The notes under the pieces were generated by a model. It had not been told where the DNA came from. It did no database searches and worked only from the letters and a program-made list of their open reading frames with translations. A program made the translations under genes and the position numbers. From Gammaproteobacteria bacterium (GTDB lineage Bacteria > Pseudomonadota > Gammaproteobacteria > Steroidobacterales > GCA-2729495), in NCBI GenBank assembly GCA_030426355.1, contig JAUHYQ010000003.1:186001-250000 (forward strand): 64,000 nt of DNA, in the 5' to 3' direction. Each line of letters starts with the position of its first letter. Within the stretch, counting starts at the first letter, position 1. Shown piece by piece: positions 9,042 through 18,332 of the stretch.

Positions 9042-10068
9042 TCTGTTTGCTGCAGGCTTCCGGCGTGATTCCCAGTCGGCTCATGAGTTGGCGGTCTTTG
9101 TCTGCAGACGGATTACTTGTGGTCAGCAACTTTTCACCATAAAAAATAGAATTGGCACCGGCGAGAAAACACAGTGCCTGCATTTCATCGCTCATGTCTT
9201 CCCGGCCTGCCGATAAGCGCACGTGCGAGGCGGGCATCAGGATGCGCGCAACGGCAATCATGCGGACGAAATCGAGCGGGTCGAACGCATCTTCGCCGGC
9301 TAGCGGCGTGCCCTCTACCTGCACCAGCTGATTAATCGGCACACTGCCCGGATGTTCAGCCATCGTGGCGAGGGTGTGCAGCAGTTCTGCCCTGTCGAGC
9401 TCATCTTCGCCCATGCCGACAATGCCGCCGCAGCACACTTTAAGCCCGGCATCGCGCACCGCTTCAAGCGTGTCGAGTCGGTGTTTGTAGGTGCGCGTGG
9501 TAATGATTTTCTGATAATGCCGTTCTGAAGTGTCAAGGTTATGGTTGTAGTAATCCAGCCCGGCGGCTTTAAGCTGCTGCGCCTGTTCGGGTTTGAGCAT
9601 GCCCAGCGTCGCACAGGTTTCCATACCGAGATTGCTCACGGCTGCGACCATGGCGTTGATTTGTTCGAGCTGTTTGGGCTTTGGCGAGCGCCATGCCGCG
9701 CCCATGCAGAAGCGCGTCGCACCTTTAGCCTTTGCTGCCCTGGCCTGCTCGACCACCTCCCGGAGTTCCATCAGAGGGTCGTTATTGACATCGGTTTCAT
9801 AGCGAATGCTTTGCGGGCAATAGCTGCAATCTTCCGGGCAGCCGCCGGTTTTCACACTTAACAGCGTGCTGATTTGCACGGCATTCGGATCAAAGTGCCT
9901 ACGGTGAGCATTTTGCGCGGCGAACAACAGATCATTGAACGGCAATTCGAATAACGATCTGACTTCGTCGAGCGTCCAGTCGGTTCGTACATCGCCTGCT
10001 ACCGCCATTTGCATGGCGGCCTGATGTCCGTTGTGGGGTGCCAATTCAACAGTTTGTGATCCGTGCAT
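9034..10068 (-). CDS. bioB: Biotin synthase BioB
   Basis: Radical SAM enzyme that inserts sulfur into dethiobiotin. The radical SAM CxxxCxxC motif is present as [11 protein letters not shown], and the family blocks [61 protein letters not shown] and [14 protein letters not shown] are all there. This gives ligands for the 4Fe-4S and 2Fe-2S clusters. I chose the ATG at 10068 (344 aa) because GGAA lies about 6 nt upstream. A TTG at 10095 and an ATG at 10014 are alternatives. The first gene of a bioB-bioC unit, it lies about 120 bp downstream of a BirA-type operator. Confidence 0.96.
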   Translation of the reverse strand: MHGSQTVELAPHNGHQAAMQMAVAGDVRTDWTLDEVRSLFELPFNDLLFAAQNAHRRHFDPNAVQISTLLSVKTGGCPEDCSYCPQSIRYETDVNNDPLMELREVVEQARAAKAKGATRFCMGAAWRSPKPKQLEQINAMVAAVSNLGMETCATLGMLKPEQAQQLKAAGLDYYNHNLDTSERHYQKIITTRTYKHRLDTLEAVRDAGLKVCCGGIVGMGEDELDRAELLHTLATMAEHPGSVPINQLVQVEGTPLAGEDAFDPLDFVRMIAVARILMPASHVRLSAGREDMSDEMQALCFLAGANSIFYGEKLLTTSNPSADKDRQLMSRLGITPEACSKQSA

Positions 10069-10190
10069 ACGTATTTCCGATGATATGCCGCGCAAAGTCA
10101 GCTTCTGCCCCGGCGATTACGGCGGGAAAATTCTGCAATGGGCGTGCGTAAGGCCAGTACCGGAGGGCAGTATCAAAACGCTGCCCCTCA

Positions 10191-10223
10191 CTGTCAACTT
10201 TTGCCGGTTAGTAAAGTTGACAG
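10191..10223. promoter_or_regulatory. Probable BirA operator (bioO)
   Basis: A perfect 11-bp inverted repeat, CTGTCAACTTT (10191-10201) and AAAGTTGACAG (10213-10223), separated by 11 bp. Read as 9-bp half sites with a 15-bp spacer, it fits the known proteobacterial BirA box (TTGTMAACC-N14-16-GGTTKACAA). It lies upstream of bioB, whose start is about 120 bp away, and beside the divergent comF, so it could repress both promoters when biotinyl-AMP is plentiful. The role is inferred from pattern and position. Confidence 0.75.
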
Positions 10224-10224
10224 A

Positions 10225-10938
10225 GTGCTGTCGTGGCTGTTTCCGTTTCACTGCGTCCTATGCGGCGCGGGGGCTGCAGGCATGGATTTGTGCGCTCCCT
10301 GTTGTCGCGATTTGCCGTGGCTGCGCAACGTTTGCGAATTGTGCGCGATGCCGGTGCAAGGTGGCGCGCATTGCGCAGTCTGCGCGGCGCAGCCCCCGTA
10401 CATCCGAAGCTGTCGGGTGGCGATGGCCTATGAATATCCAATCGACCGCTTGATTGCGGGGCTCAAATTCCGCAAACAGGCTTATCTATCGAGGTTGTTG
10501 GGCGAACTGCTGGCATTGGAACTGCTTTGCCGACCACCCGCGCTGCTGCTGCCCACATTATTAGTGCCGGTGCCGCTGCATCGCGAGCGACAGAAACAAC
10601 GCGGCTACAATCAGGCAGCTCTGATCGCTGCGACGGTGGGAACAGCGTTAAATCTTCATTGCGAGCCAGAGGGTTTGCAGCGTATTCGCGCGACCTCTGC
10701 CCAAACAGGGCTCAACCGCCAGGAGCGCCTTAAGAACCTGCATCGTGCGTTCGCGGTCGGTCTGAATGTCGCAGGCGTTCATGTTGTTTTGGTGGATGAT
10801 GTTATTACAACCGGTGCAACAACCCTTGCCTGCGCTGACGCATTATTGGCCGCGGGCGCATCAACCGTTGATGTCTGGGCTGTCGCCCGGGCGTTGCGTA
10901 CGTCGGACGCCACTGCCGGCTCTCACGAAGCGGATTGA
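10225..10938 (+). CDS. comF: ComF/GntX family phosphoribosyltransferase-like protein
   Basis: ComF family protein: an N-terminal zinc-ribbon-like part with CxxC pairs (FHCVLCG, LCAPC, VCELCAMP, HCAVCAAQP) followed by a type I phosphoribosyltransferase-like domain. The PRPP-binding loop is VHVVLVDDVITTGATT, and the family block PVPLHRERQKQRGYNQAALIA is present. Known relatives act in DNA uptake or carbon-source use, but no biochemical reaction is firmly assigned. The start is uncertain: the open frame runs to 10138, yet homology begins at VLSWLFPFHC, so GTG 10225 is used here and TTG 10201 is an alternative. Its 3' end overlaps that of ubiA by 16 bp (convergent). Confidence 0.85.
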   Translation: MLSWLFPFHCVLCGAGAAGMDLCAPCCRDLPWLRNVCELCAMPVQGGAHCAVCAAQPPYIRSCRVAMAYEYPIDRLIAGLKFRKQAYLSRLLGELLALELLCRPPALLLPTLLVPVPLHRERQKQRGYNQAALIAATVGTALNLHCEPEGLQRIRATSAQTGLNRQERLKNLHRAFAVGLNVAGVHVVLVDDVITTGATTLACADALLAAGASTVDVWAVARALRTSDATAGSHEAD

Positions 10939-11828
10939 AATATATAGCTGAGCGCGATGCCCGCAAACACAGTGGCGCCAATATGCCGGTTGTTCAAAAA
11001 GGCACGAAAACAGTCTTCGGGCTTGCGTTTCCTGATCAATGTAAATTGATACACCATGAACAAAGCGCTTATGAGCAGGCTCAGGCGATACCACATTCCC
11101 AAATCCGCCACTTCGCCTGCTAATAACAGGGCCAGTAAAAACAGCGCCTGCAAAATAGCGACCACGAATACGTCTGCCTGACCGAACAGGATCGCGGTGG
11201 ATCGCACACCGGCCTTCAGGTCATCGTCACGATCTGCCATCGCATACATGGTGTCATAGGCCACTGCCCATACCGCAACCGCCAGTGCCAGCAGATATGC
11301 AAGCCGCGGGACGGCGCCTGTGTGCGCTGCAAATGCCATGGGCACGGCCCAGGCAAAAGCGATGCCCAGCAATAACTGCGGGGCCGCAAAGAAGCGTTTA
11401 CAAAACGGGTAGATCACCGTGAGCGCGACGGCACCGAGAGCCAGAAACTGAGTGAGTCGATCGAGTGTCAGCACCAGACCCAGCGCGATCATACACAGCG
11501 CAACGAACAGTACCAGCGCCTCGATCGGTGCGACGCTGCCCACGGCAAGTGGCCGGTGGCGGGTGCGCTGCACGAGGCCATCAAGGTTGCGGTCTGCAAA
11601 ATCATTAATCACGCATCCGGCGCTGCGCATGACCAGCGCGCCAAGCACAAATACCGTGAAAATCCAGGGGTCGGGGTGTCCGTGTGAGGAAATCCATAAC
11701 GCCCACAGGGTCGGCCACAGTAGCAGCCAGATGCCGATGGGCCGATCCAGCCGCATCAATTTGCCGTACATACTGAGTTGCAGCGCAAGTTCTGCCAGCA
11801 GCCCTTCGCCCTGATTTGTATGGTTCAC
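10923..11828 (-). CDS. ubiA: 4-hydroxybenzoate polyprenyltransferase UbiA
   Basis: Membrane prenyltransferase that attaches the polyprenyl tail to 4-hydroxybenzoate in ubiquinone synthesis. The 301-aa protein is strongly hydrophobic with both Asp-rich Mg-diphosphate motifs: NDFADRNLDG (residues about 76-85) and YDTMYAMADRDDD (about 196-208). The N-terminal block (LMRLDRPIGIWLLLWPTLW) is typical of UbiA. It overlaps ubiC by 4 bp (ATGA), so ubiC and ubiA supply consecutive steps of the pathway from one transcript. Confidence 0.97.
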   Translation of the reverse strand: MNHTNQGEGLLAELALQLSMYGKLMRLDRPIGIWLLLWPTLWALWISSHGHPDPWIFTVFVLGALVMRSAGCVINDFADRNLDGLVQRTRHRPLAVGSVAPIEALVLFVALCMIALGLVLTLDRLTQFLALGAVALTVIYPFCKRFFAAPQLLLGIAFAWAVPMAFAAHTGAVPRLAYLLALAVAVWAVAYDTMYAMADRDDDLKAGVRSTAILFGQADVFVVAILQALFLLALLLAGEVADLGMWYRLSLLISALFMVYQFTLIRKRKPEDCFRAFLNNRHIGATVFAGIALSYIFQSAS

Positions 11829-12376
11829 GAGTTTTGATTGCGCGCGTTGCAGCGTGCCAGACCGGGAAGAAAAACTTCGGTAACGGACAGGGAATCTTCA
11901 CCAATACGAAACTCGGACCGGCGGGCCCAGACCGGTTGTGCGGGATTGATATCGGCCGGCAGATGAGCCGCATCGATCAAGGCATATTCGAATGCGCTGC
12001 GAGTGACATTATTGCGGGAGCGCAGCGCCTCACCCAGTGGTTCGTCGCCCAGTTTGCCAAGCCAGTCGTGTGCTGCCAGTGTCGCCGGCGGGATTTCGGT
12101 AACGGCATATATGCACGGGTTATCGCCACAGCAGAGCAATACTTCGCGGCGCAGTCCGGACAGAAGTGAAGCACTTTGGCTATTGAGTAGCCGCACCCTG
12201 AAGCGTTCACCGCAGTTTTCGCGCAGCCGCTGCGTCAGTAAACCGCCCTCCGACAACCAGCCCTCAGTTACTTGGTCAGGTACTTCGTTTGGCGCACCCG
12301 CCGTACTACGCCACACAGCACCAAGACCGCTCTCCGGCGTAAATTGTGTGGCAAGTTGTTTATCGGCTGCGGACAT
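11825..12376 (-). CDS. ubiC: Chorismate pyruvate-lyase UbiC
   Basis: Converts chorismate to 4-hydroxybenzoate and pyruvate, the first committed step of ubiquinone synthesis. The 183-aa protein carries the UbiC landmarks REVLLCCGDNPCIYAVT, a KLGDEPLGEAL block and the C-terminal WARRSEFRIGEDSLSVTEVFLPG. Arg and Glu residues in these blocks match the E. coli active-site pocket. It is slightly longer than E. coli UbiC (165 aa), with the extra residues at the N-terminus. It directly precedes ubiA with a 4-bp overlap and lies 18 bp after recG. Confidence 0.93.
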   Translation of the reverse strand: MSAADKQLATQFTPESGLGAVWRSTAGAPNEVPDQVTEGWLSEGGLLTQRLRENCGERFRVRLLNSQSASLLSGLRREVLLCCGDNPCIYAVTEIPPATLAAHDWLGKLGDEPLGEALRSRNNVTRSAFEYALIDAAHLPADINPAQPVWARRSEFRIGEDSLSVTEVFLPGLARCNARNQNS

Positions 12377-12394
12377 GCGGGGGGATTTTATTCT

Positions 12395-14473
12395 CTATAC
12401 GTTGCCGTAGTCATCTGCCTGAGCAATCCAGCGCCGGATAATGTTATCGGCCGCCTCGGCATGGTTCTTCAGCAGGGTATCGGAGAGTTGCTGTACTTCG
12501 GGCAAGAGCCATGCATCCCGGCCCAGGTCGGCAACGCGCATTTGCTGCAACCCGGTTTGGCGCTTACCCAACACTTCACCCGGGCCTCGCAGTTCGAGGT
12601 CTTTTTGCGCGATTACAAAGCCGTCGTTGGTTTCGCGCATGACATCAATCCGCTGCCGCGCATGTTGCGAGAGTTTGACCGCGGAGCTGTAGAGCAGTAC
12701 GCAGTTGCTTTGTTGATTGCCCCTCCCCACACGGCCCCGCAGCTGATGCAGCTGCGCCAGCCCCATACGTTCAGCATTTTCTATGATCATGAGCGTGGCT
12801 TCAGGCACATCCACCCCGACCTCGATAACCGTGGTGGCGACCAGCACCTGCATTTCGCCCGCCGCAAAGGCTTTCATGATGCGTTCTTTTTCTTCCGCAC
12901 GCATTCGGCCGTGTATCAAACCCACGCTCGTCCCTTTAAGTGATTCGCGCAGCATCGCATGGGTAGATTCGGCATCCTGGTAGCTGAGCAGTTCGGATTC
13001 CTCAACCAGCGGACAAACCCAATAAGCACGCTGGCCCGATTCCAGTGCTTTTTGAACACGCGCTACAACTTCACCGCGCCGGGTGTCCGACACGGCCACG
13101 GTTTTTACAGGTTGTCTGCCCGGCGGCATTTCCCGGATGACAGAGACATCGAGATCGGCATACAAGGTCATGGCCAGCGTGCGTGGAATCGGTGTGGCCG
13201 TCATGACCAGCTGGTGAGGCCGGTGTCTACCGGCACTGCCTTTGTCCATCAGGCTCATGCGCTGGTGTACCCCAAAGCGGTGTTGCTCATCAACAATGAC
13301 CAGGCCCAGACAGGCATACTCGACCGCTTCCTGAAACAGCGCATGCGTGCCGATAATGACCTGTGCCTCGCCGCTGGCGATGGCCGCATAGGTCTGTTTA
13401 CGCTGTGCACTTTTTAAAGAGCCGGACAGCCAGGCGACGTTGACGTCGAGCGGACCCAGCCATGCCGCAAAGTTATCCCGATGTTGTTCGGCCAGCAGTT
13501 CCGTGGGCGCCATGATTGCCACCTGGGTTCCGGCGCCCGTGGCTGCCAGCGCCGCGACGGCGGCCACCACTGTCTTGCCGCAACCCACATCACCCTGCAC
13601 CAGGCGCATCATCGGGTGCGCAGCCGCAAGATCCGACCGAATGACTTTAATACAGCTTTTTTGATCGCCGGTGAGTTGAAAGCCGAGGTTGTCAAGAAAG
13701 GCGTTGATCTGACTGTTATCAGGTGACAGCGGCAGAGCTTGCAGATGGCTGGCGCGCTGGCGGATTTTGCGCAGGCTAAGGTGATGGGCAAGCAACTCTT
13801 CTATGATCAGGCGTCGCTGAGCGGGGTGCCGTCCGCTGGCAAGTTCATCCAGTTGCACATCCGCCGGGGGACGGTGCAGATAGCGCAGCGCTGCAGCGAG
13901 CGTGGGCAATTGGTGTTTGACCAGTAGTTCCGGTGGCAGCAAATCCGTGAGCAGGAGATCGCGGCGGTCGAGCACCTGGCCGATCAGGCTGCGCAGTCGG
14001 CCCTGCTGTACACCGTCAGTGCTCGGATAGACAGGGGTGAGATGATTTTCGAGCGCTTGCGGCGCATTGGCCGATAGCACGCGGTATTCCGGGTGAACCA
14101 TCTCGAGCCCTGTGGAGCCTTTGCGGACATCGCCGTAACAACGAACTTTCTTGCCGCGTGCCAGCCCCTGTTGCTGGGCACGGGAAAAATAAAAGAATCT
14201 CAAAGTAAGCGCGCCGGTGCCGTCCGCGATTCTGCACAACAGGTTACGTCGGCCGCGATATACCACTTCGGTAATTTCCACTTCTGCTTCTACCACTGCG
14301 CGCTGACCCGGTACCAGGCTGCCAAGCGGGACAATTCGGGTGCGATCTTCGTAGCGAAACGGCAGTACGAACAATAAATCCGCCGGATGTTGCACACCCA
14401 GCCGGCCAAGTTTTTCGGCCAGCGCGGGCCCCACCCCGCGCAGATCAGTTAGCGAGTACGGCGTCGGCTTCAA
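12395..14473 (-). CDS. recG: ATP-dependent DNA helicase RecG
   Basis: Branched-DNA translocase that reverses stalled forks. It has an N-terminal wedge/OB domain ([30 protein letters not shown]) and two RecA-like domains: Walker [27 protein letters not shown] (DExH box), motif [15 protein letters not shown], and C-terminal [15 protein letters not shown] and [13 protein letters not shown]. The reading frame stays open upstream into ridA. I chose TTG 14473 (692 aa), which gives [18 protein letters not shown], matches the N-terminus of E. coli RecG and has AAGG about 10 nt upstream. This start overlaps the end of ridA by 29 bp. Confidence 0.95.
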   Translation of the reverse strand: MKPTPYSLTDLRGVGPALAEKLGRLGVQHPADLLFVLPFRYEDRTRIVPLGSLVPGQRAVVEAEVEITEVVYRGRRNLLCRIADGTGALTLRFFYFSRAQQQGLARGKKVRCYGDVRKGSTGLEMVHPEYRVLSANAPQALENHLTPVYPSTDGVQQGRLRSLIGQVLDRRDLLLTDLLPPELLVKHQLPTLAAALRYLHRPPADVQLDELASGRHPAQRRLIIEELLAHHLSLRKIRQRASHLQALPLSPDNSQINAFLDNLGFQLTGDQKSCIKVIRSDLAAAHPMMRLVQGDVGCGKTVVAAVAALAATGAGTQVAIMAPTELLAEQHRDNFAAWLGPLDVNVAWLSGSLKSAQRKQTYAAIASGEAQVIIGTHALFQEAVEYACLGLVIVDEQHRFGVHQRMSLMDKGSAGRHRPHQLVMTATPIPRTLAMTLYADLDVSVIREMPPGRQPVKTVAVSDTRRGEVVARVQKALESGQRAYWVCPLVEESELLSYQDAESTHAMLRESLKGTSVGLIHGRMRAEEKERIMKAFAAGEMQVLVATTVIEVGVDVPEATLMIIENAERMGLAQLHQLRGRVGRGNQQSNCVLLYSSAVKLSQHARQRIDVMRETNDGFVIAQKDLELRGPGEVLGKRQTGLQQMRVADLGRDAWLLPEVQQLSDTLLKNHAEAADNIIRRWIAQADDYGNV

Positions 14474-14822
14474 CCTGGGCGCCCTTTGGCAGGCCGGCAA
14501 CTTCAACCGCTGCGCGCGCCGGGTATGGCTTGCTGAAATACGTTTCCATAACTTCGTTGACGCGCGCGAAATGGGCGAGGTCGGTCAGAAAAACAGTGAC
14601 TTTAAGCGCCTGACTGAGGTCGCTGCCGGCAGCTTCGGCGACCGCTTTCAGGTTTTCAAAAACCTGGTTGATTTGTGCGTCTATGCCTTCAACCAGTTCG
14701 CCGGTGCGGGGGTCGAGAGGAATCTGCCCCGATATATAGATCGTGTTGTTGTGTTTGATAGCCTGCGAATAAGTACCAATAGCGGCAGGCGCTTTGTCCG
14801 TGTTGACGGGGATTCTTGTCAT
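14445..14822 (-). CDS. ridA: RidA family reactive enamine/imine deaminase
   Basis: A 125-aa RidA (YjgF/YER057c) protein, which hydrolyses reactive 2-aminoacrylate-type intermediates made by PLP enzymes. The family blocks are visible: [19 protein letters not shown] near the N-terminus, [14 protein letters not shown], the [17 protein letters not shown] region and [19 protein letters not shown], which contains the Arg and Glu of the active site. It lies between spoT and recG, a position conserved in many gammaproteobacteria. Its tail overlaps the presumed recG start. Confidence 0.96.
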   Translation of the reverse strand: MTRIPVNTDKAPAAIGTYSQAIKHNNTIYISGQIPLDPRTGELVEGIDAQINQVFENLKAVAEAAGSDLSQALKVTVFLTDLAHFARVNEVMETYFSKPYPARAAVEVAGLPKGAQVEADAVLAN

Positions 14823-14843
14823 GATTGTTTCCGAGGTAAAAAT

Positions 14844-17000
14844 TCAGGCGCAGGATCGCGCCACGCGCTTTAAGTCAGGTACTGAACGAATACTGCGTAA
14901 GACTTTAGCAAGGTGAATACGGTCGCGCACCAGCACAATAAAAGTCATTTCCGCGTAATCTTCATCGTCTTCGCTGACCGATACCTGTGCAATGCTGGTT
15001 CCGGCATCGGCAATGCGGGATGCAACCTCCGCAAGAGCTCCTGGCCGATTGGGCATTTCCACTTTTAGTTCCACCGAGAATTCGCCGTCGATATCCTGCT
15101 CCCACTCAACGGCCAGCCAGTTGCCGGGCTTTTTGGCGTAGTGAGCGAGGTTGCCGCAAATATTGCGGTGAATCACGAGGCCGCGCTCTGAGCTGACGTA
15201 CCCCAGCACCTCATCGCCCGGAATCGGATGGCAACACCGCGCGTATCCGACCACCAGCCCTTCACTGCCGGCGATGGTAATTTTCGGCATATGATCCTGT
15301 CCGGGCTCCGCCGAGCCGCCATCACCGGAAAGTAACAGCTGGGCCACCAGTGGTGCGACGCGCTTGCCCAGGCCCAGTTGCTCAAACAAATCCACCGGCT
15401 TGGCGAGCTGGAAACGTTGCAGCAGGTCGTTCATCTGCTTCTTCGGAATGCCGCGCAGGCTTTTGCCTTGTGCCCGAAGTGCTTCGACCAGCATGCGTCG
15501 GCCCAGCTCGATCGACTCATCGCGGCGTAAATTTTTCAGGTAATGGCGAATGCTGTGCCGGGCTTTCGCGCTGACCACAAAATTCACCCAGTTAGGGTTG
15601 GGTTGCGCGTTCTTGGCGGTAATAATCTCTACCGTTTGCCCGTTTTTCAATTGCGTGCGCAGCGGCTGCAGATGCCGGTCTATTCGCGCCGATACACAGC
15701 GGTTGCCCACGTCGGTATGAACCGCGTAGGCAAAATCGACGCAGGTCGCACCGCGCGGTAAACGCAGAATCTCTCCGGTTGGCGTAAACACGTAAACCTT
15801 GTCCGGGAATAGATCGACCTTTACGTTCTCCATGAACTCCTCGGAGTTCGTCGAGGCCTGCATTTCGCTGATGGATGCGAGCCAGTCCCGTGCGCGCGTC
15901 TGAGGAGAGACCACGGCCGGGTCTGCAGCTTTGTAATTAAAGTGTGCAGCAACCCCGCTTTCGGCGACCTGATGCATGTCTTCCGTGCGTATCTGCATTT
16001 CCACCGGTATGCCGGTGGGCCCGAACAGCGTTGTATGCAGCGACTGATAACCGTTTACACGAGGTATGGCGATGTAGTCTTTAAAACGTCCGGGCATCGG
16101 CTTGTATAGCTGATGAATAATACCGAGCGCCCTATAGCAGTTATCGGCGCTGTCTACCACGATCCGCATGCCGTATACATCCACTATTTCACTGAGCGGC
16201 AGTTTCTTGCGAGCCATCTTCTGATAAATGCTGTAGAGGTGCTTTTTTCGTCCGACAATGCGGGTTTGAATGCCGGCTTCCATAAGCTGCTTGTCCAGAC
16301 GGTCGGACATGCGCTTAATAAACTGTCGTTGATTGCCTTCGGCCTTTTTTATCGCCGCATCTATGACACGCGCCCGGAAAGGGTAGGCATTGCGAAACCC
16401 GAATTCCTCGAGCTCTACTTTCAGCCAGTTGATGCCCAGTCGATTGGCAATCGGTGCATAAATCTCCAGCGTTTCGCGCGCAATACGCACGCGTTTCTCG
16501 GGTTTGAGCGCGCTTAAGGTGCGCATGTTGTGCAGCCGGTCAGCCAGCTTAACGAGAATGACCCGGATGTCTTCGACCATGGCCAGCATCATTTTGCGGA
16601 AGCTTTCGACCTGCGCATCGCCGCGCGTCGTAAAACTCAGCTGGTCGAGTTTGCTGACGCCCTCAACGATGATGGCAACTTCTTCGCCGAACACGTCGCT
16701 GATTTCTTTAGAACTGGTGCCGGTGTCTTCGATGACATCGTGCAGAATCGCGGCGCAAACGCTTTCAACGTCCAGATGCATGCTGGCGATGATTTCCGCA
16801 ACCGCTACGGGATGACTTATATAGGGTTTGCCCGATGCGCGTTGTTGCCCGGAGTGTCGTGCTGCCCCAAACTCAAAGGCAGCCTTGACCTTGGCTTTTT
16901 GCTCATCGTTCAGGTAGTCGAGCTTGGCCATAAGCCGCCGAAAGCCAACACCCTGCAGGGCGGGCGGCAGTTTTTCTCGCAATGAAGCAGCGTATTCCAT
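14844..17000 (-). CDS. spoT: Bifunctional (p)ppGpp synthetase/hydrolase SpoT
   Basis: Makes and degrades the stringent-response alarmone. At 718 aa it has the full Rel/SpoT architecture. The hydrolase HD domain has HPVAVAEIIA and ILHDVIEDTG (residues about 66-95) and is apparently intact. The synthetase domain contains GRKKHLYSIYQKM, DVYGMRIVVD and YQSLHTTLFGPTG. A TGS domain (VYVFTPTGEILRLPRG) and a C-terminal ACT domain follow (LAEVASRIADAGTSIAQVSV). The intact HD motif separates it from RelA, and the gene order with rpoZ and gmk is that of spoT. The ATG at 17000 is used. Confidence 0.97.
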   Translation of the reverse strand: MEYAASLREKLPPALQGVGFRRLMAKLDYLNDEQKAKVKAAFEFGAARHSGQQRASGKPYISHPVAVAEIIASMHLDVESVCAAILHDVIEDTGTSSKEISDVFGEEVAIIVEGVSKLDQLSFTTRGDAQVESFRKMMLAMVEDIRVILVKLADRLHNMRTLSALKPEKRVRIARETLEIYAPIANRLGINWLKVELEEFGFRNAYPFRARVIDAAIKKAEGNQRQFIKRMSDRLDKQLMEAGIQTRIVGRKKHLYSIYQKMARKKLPLSEIVDVYGMRIVVDSADNCYRALGIIHQLYKPMPGRFKDYIAIPRVNGYQSLHTTLFGPTGIPVEMQIRTEDMHQVAESGVAAHFNYKAADPAVVSPQTRARDWLASISEMQASTNSEEFMENVKVDLFPDKVYVFTPTGEILRLPRGATCVDFAYAVHTDVGNRCVSARIDRHLQPLRTQLKNGQTVEIITAKNAQPNPNWVNFVVSAKARHSIRHYLKNLRRDESIELGRRMLVEALRAQGKSLRGIPKKQMNDLLQRFQLAKPVDLFEQLGLGKRVAPLVAQLLLSGDGGSAEPGQDHMPKITIAGSEGLVVGYARCCHPIPGDEVLGYVSSERGLVIHRNICGNLAHYAKKPGNWLAVEWEQDIDGEFSVELKVEMPNRPGALAEVASRIADAGTSIAQVSVSEDDEDYAEMTFIVLVRDRIHLAKVLRSIRSVPDLKRVARSCA

Positions 17001-17122
17001 TCACACTCGTCTGCCGCGCAGGTGCGCGGTCTGGAACCAGTATAAAGGAATCGCTTTGAGTCGAGAGGCCCGGGCCTCAGATAGCCAGACTGACCGGCGG
17101 GCAGCGCGCCGCCGGCAGGCGA

Positions 17123-17542
17123 CTAGTCGTCCGTGTCGGTGTCGTCCGTGTCCGTGTCGGTCTGGTCGGATTCGTCAGCATCGGCATCGGCATCGGCCTC
17201 GAGTTTCGGCGCCGGGCGCGATGCGGCAAGTGACGAAGCTGCAGCCGGCTGAAAATCAGATTGCGCGTCGGCACCCGGCAATGGCGTACTGGCCAGCAGT
17301 TCCTCGGCCTCCTCACTGCTGAGAATATCTTCCTCAGGTTGTGTCATCTGCTCGAGAATTTCCGCGGTGATAAGCCCCGCTGCAATCTCGCGCAGTGCAA
17401 TGACGGTTGGCTTGTCGTTTTCGATTTCGACCAATGGATCCTGACCGTTGGCCAGTCGACGGGCTCGTTTGGCAGCCACCAAAACGAGGTCGAACTGATT
17501 GTCGACATGCTTTAAACAGTCTTCTACGGTAATTCTGGCCAT
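17123..17542 (-). CDS. rpoZ: RNA polymerase omega subunit with long acidic tail
   Basis: Small RNAP subunit that chaperones beta-prime and forms ppGpp site 1. The core ([41 protein letters not shown]) matches the family. The start at 17542 is chosen because MARI is the conserved N-terminus; the frame extends eight codons further. The product is 139 aa, against about 91 in E. coli. The extra C-terminus is Ala/Pro/Ser-rich and ends in a low-complexity acidic tail of Asp alternating with Ala or Thr, encoded by short DNA repeats. It sits between gmk and spoT as usual. Confidence 0.95.
   Translation of the reverse strand: MARITVEDCLKHVDNQFDLVLVAAKRARRLANGQDPLVEIENDKPTVIALREIAAGLITAEILEQMTQPEEDILSSEEAEELLASTPLPGADAQSDFQPAAASSLAASRPAPKLEADADADADESDQTDTDTDDTDTDD
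17126..17200. repeat. Short tandem repeats encoding the acidic rpoZ tail
   Basis: The 3' end of rpoZ is a low-complexity stretch built of 6-bp units related to GTCNGT (17126-17165) and three to four copies of CGGCAT (17175-17197). On the coding strand it gives alternating Asp-Ala and Asp-Thr pairs. All units are multiples of 3, so slippage would lengthen or shorten the tail without a frameshift. Confidence 0.8.
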
Positions 17543-17687
17543 GATTTCTTTATGCTCTTCTAACAATCATTGAAATGCGGAATGCGCGGGGCGGAAGGCT
17601 TGCCACCCTCAGCGGACGCGAAAGAGTACAGACTTGCCTGTCTGCTTGCAATGCCCCCGGCCAGCCAGAGGGCACCGAAGCGGCTGA

Positions 17688-18332
17688 TTAGGCAAGGATT
17701 TCCCGAATACGTGCCTCCATGCGGGGGTGGCTGGTGGCGTTCGCGGCACTGCTGTCTGCGCCGGCCACTATCGCGCTGAGCTCCCGGGCCGCTGTTTCAA
17801 GATCGTCATTGATCACGGCGTAATCGAATTCGTGCCAGTGCGACAGGTCTTGTACCGCGTCGCGGTAGCGTCGTTCTATAACTTCCGGGGTGTCCGTTCC
17901 GCGTCCGGTCAGGCGCTTTTTCAGTTCTGCCACCGACGGTGGCAGGATAAAAATACTGCGGCAGTCCGGCATGTGCGAACGCACTTGTTGCGCACCCTGC
18001 CAGTCAATTTCCAGAATCACGCTGTGGCCCTGGTTCAGAAGGCCGTCAACGTGGCGCCGCGACGTACCGTAAAAGTGATCAAAGACCTGCGCGTGCTCAA
18101 GAAAATCGCCCGCATCGATCATGGCCCTGAAGGTGTCCTCATCGACAAAGTTGTAGTCTTTGCCGTCGGTTTCGTTACTGCGCCGTGGCCGGGTGGTATA
18201 GGAAATGGAAAAGCGCAGCATGGCGTTTTCCGCCATCAGTTTGTGCACCAGGGTGGTTTTGCCGGCGCCGGATGGCGCCGCAATGACAAACAAATGGTTT
18301 GTCGCATTTTGGCCGTCGCCTGCGTTACTCAA
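17688..18332 (-). CDS. gmk: Guanylate kinase
   Basis: Phosphorylates GMP to GDP, feeding GTP and indirectly (p)ppGpp synthesis by the neighbouring SpoT. It has the P-loop APSGAGKTTLVHKL and the GMP-binding blocks SISYTTRPRRSNETDGKDYNF split over residues 44-65, FLEHAQVFDHFYGTS and LEIDWQGAQQV. I prefer the TTG at 18332, which overlaps the yicC stop (TTGAGTAA); another in-frame TTG is at 18362. The product is 214 aa, close to E. coli Gmk (207 aa). Confidence 0.95.
   Translation of the reverse strand: MSNAGDGQNATNHLFVIAAPSGAGKTTLVHKLMAENAMLRFSISYTTRPRRSNETDGKDYNFVDEDTFRAMIDAGDFLEHAQVFDHFYGTSRRHVDGLLNQGHSVILEIDWQGAQQVRSHMPDCRSIFILPPSVAELKKRLTGRGTDTPEVIERRYRDAVQDLSHWHEFDYAVINDDLETAARELSAIVAGADSSAANATSHPRMEARIREILA

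Noticed and set aside
10138-10224. Longer ComF from ATG 10138
   Set aside because: The added residues precede the conserved N-terminus and would cover the BirA operator and promoter region.
17065-17078. 14-bp perfect palindrome GAGGCCCGGGCCTC between rpoZ and spoT
   Set aside because: Short, GC-only palindromes are frequent in such DNA; no T-run for a terminator and no known operator match.
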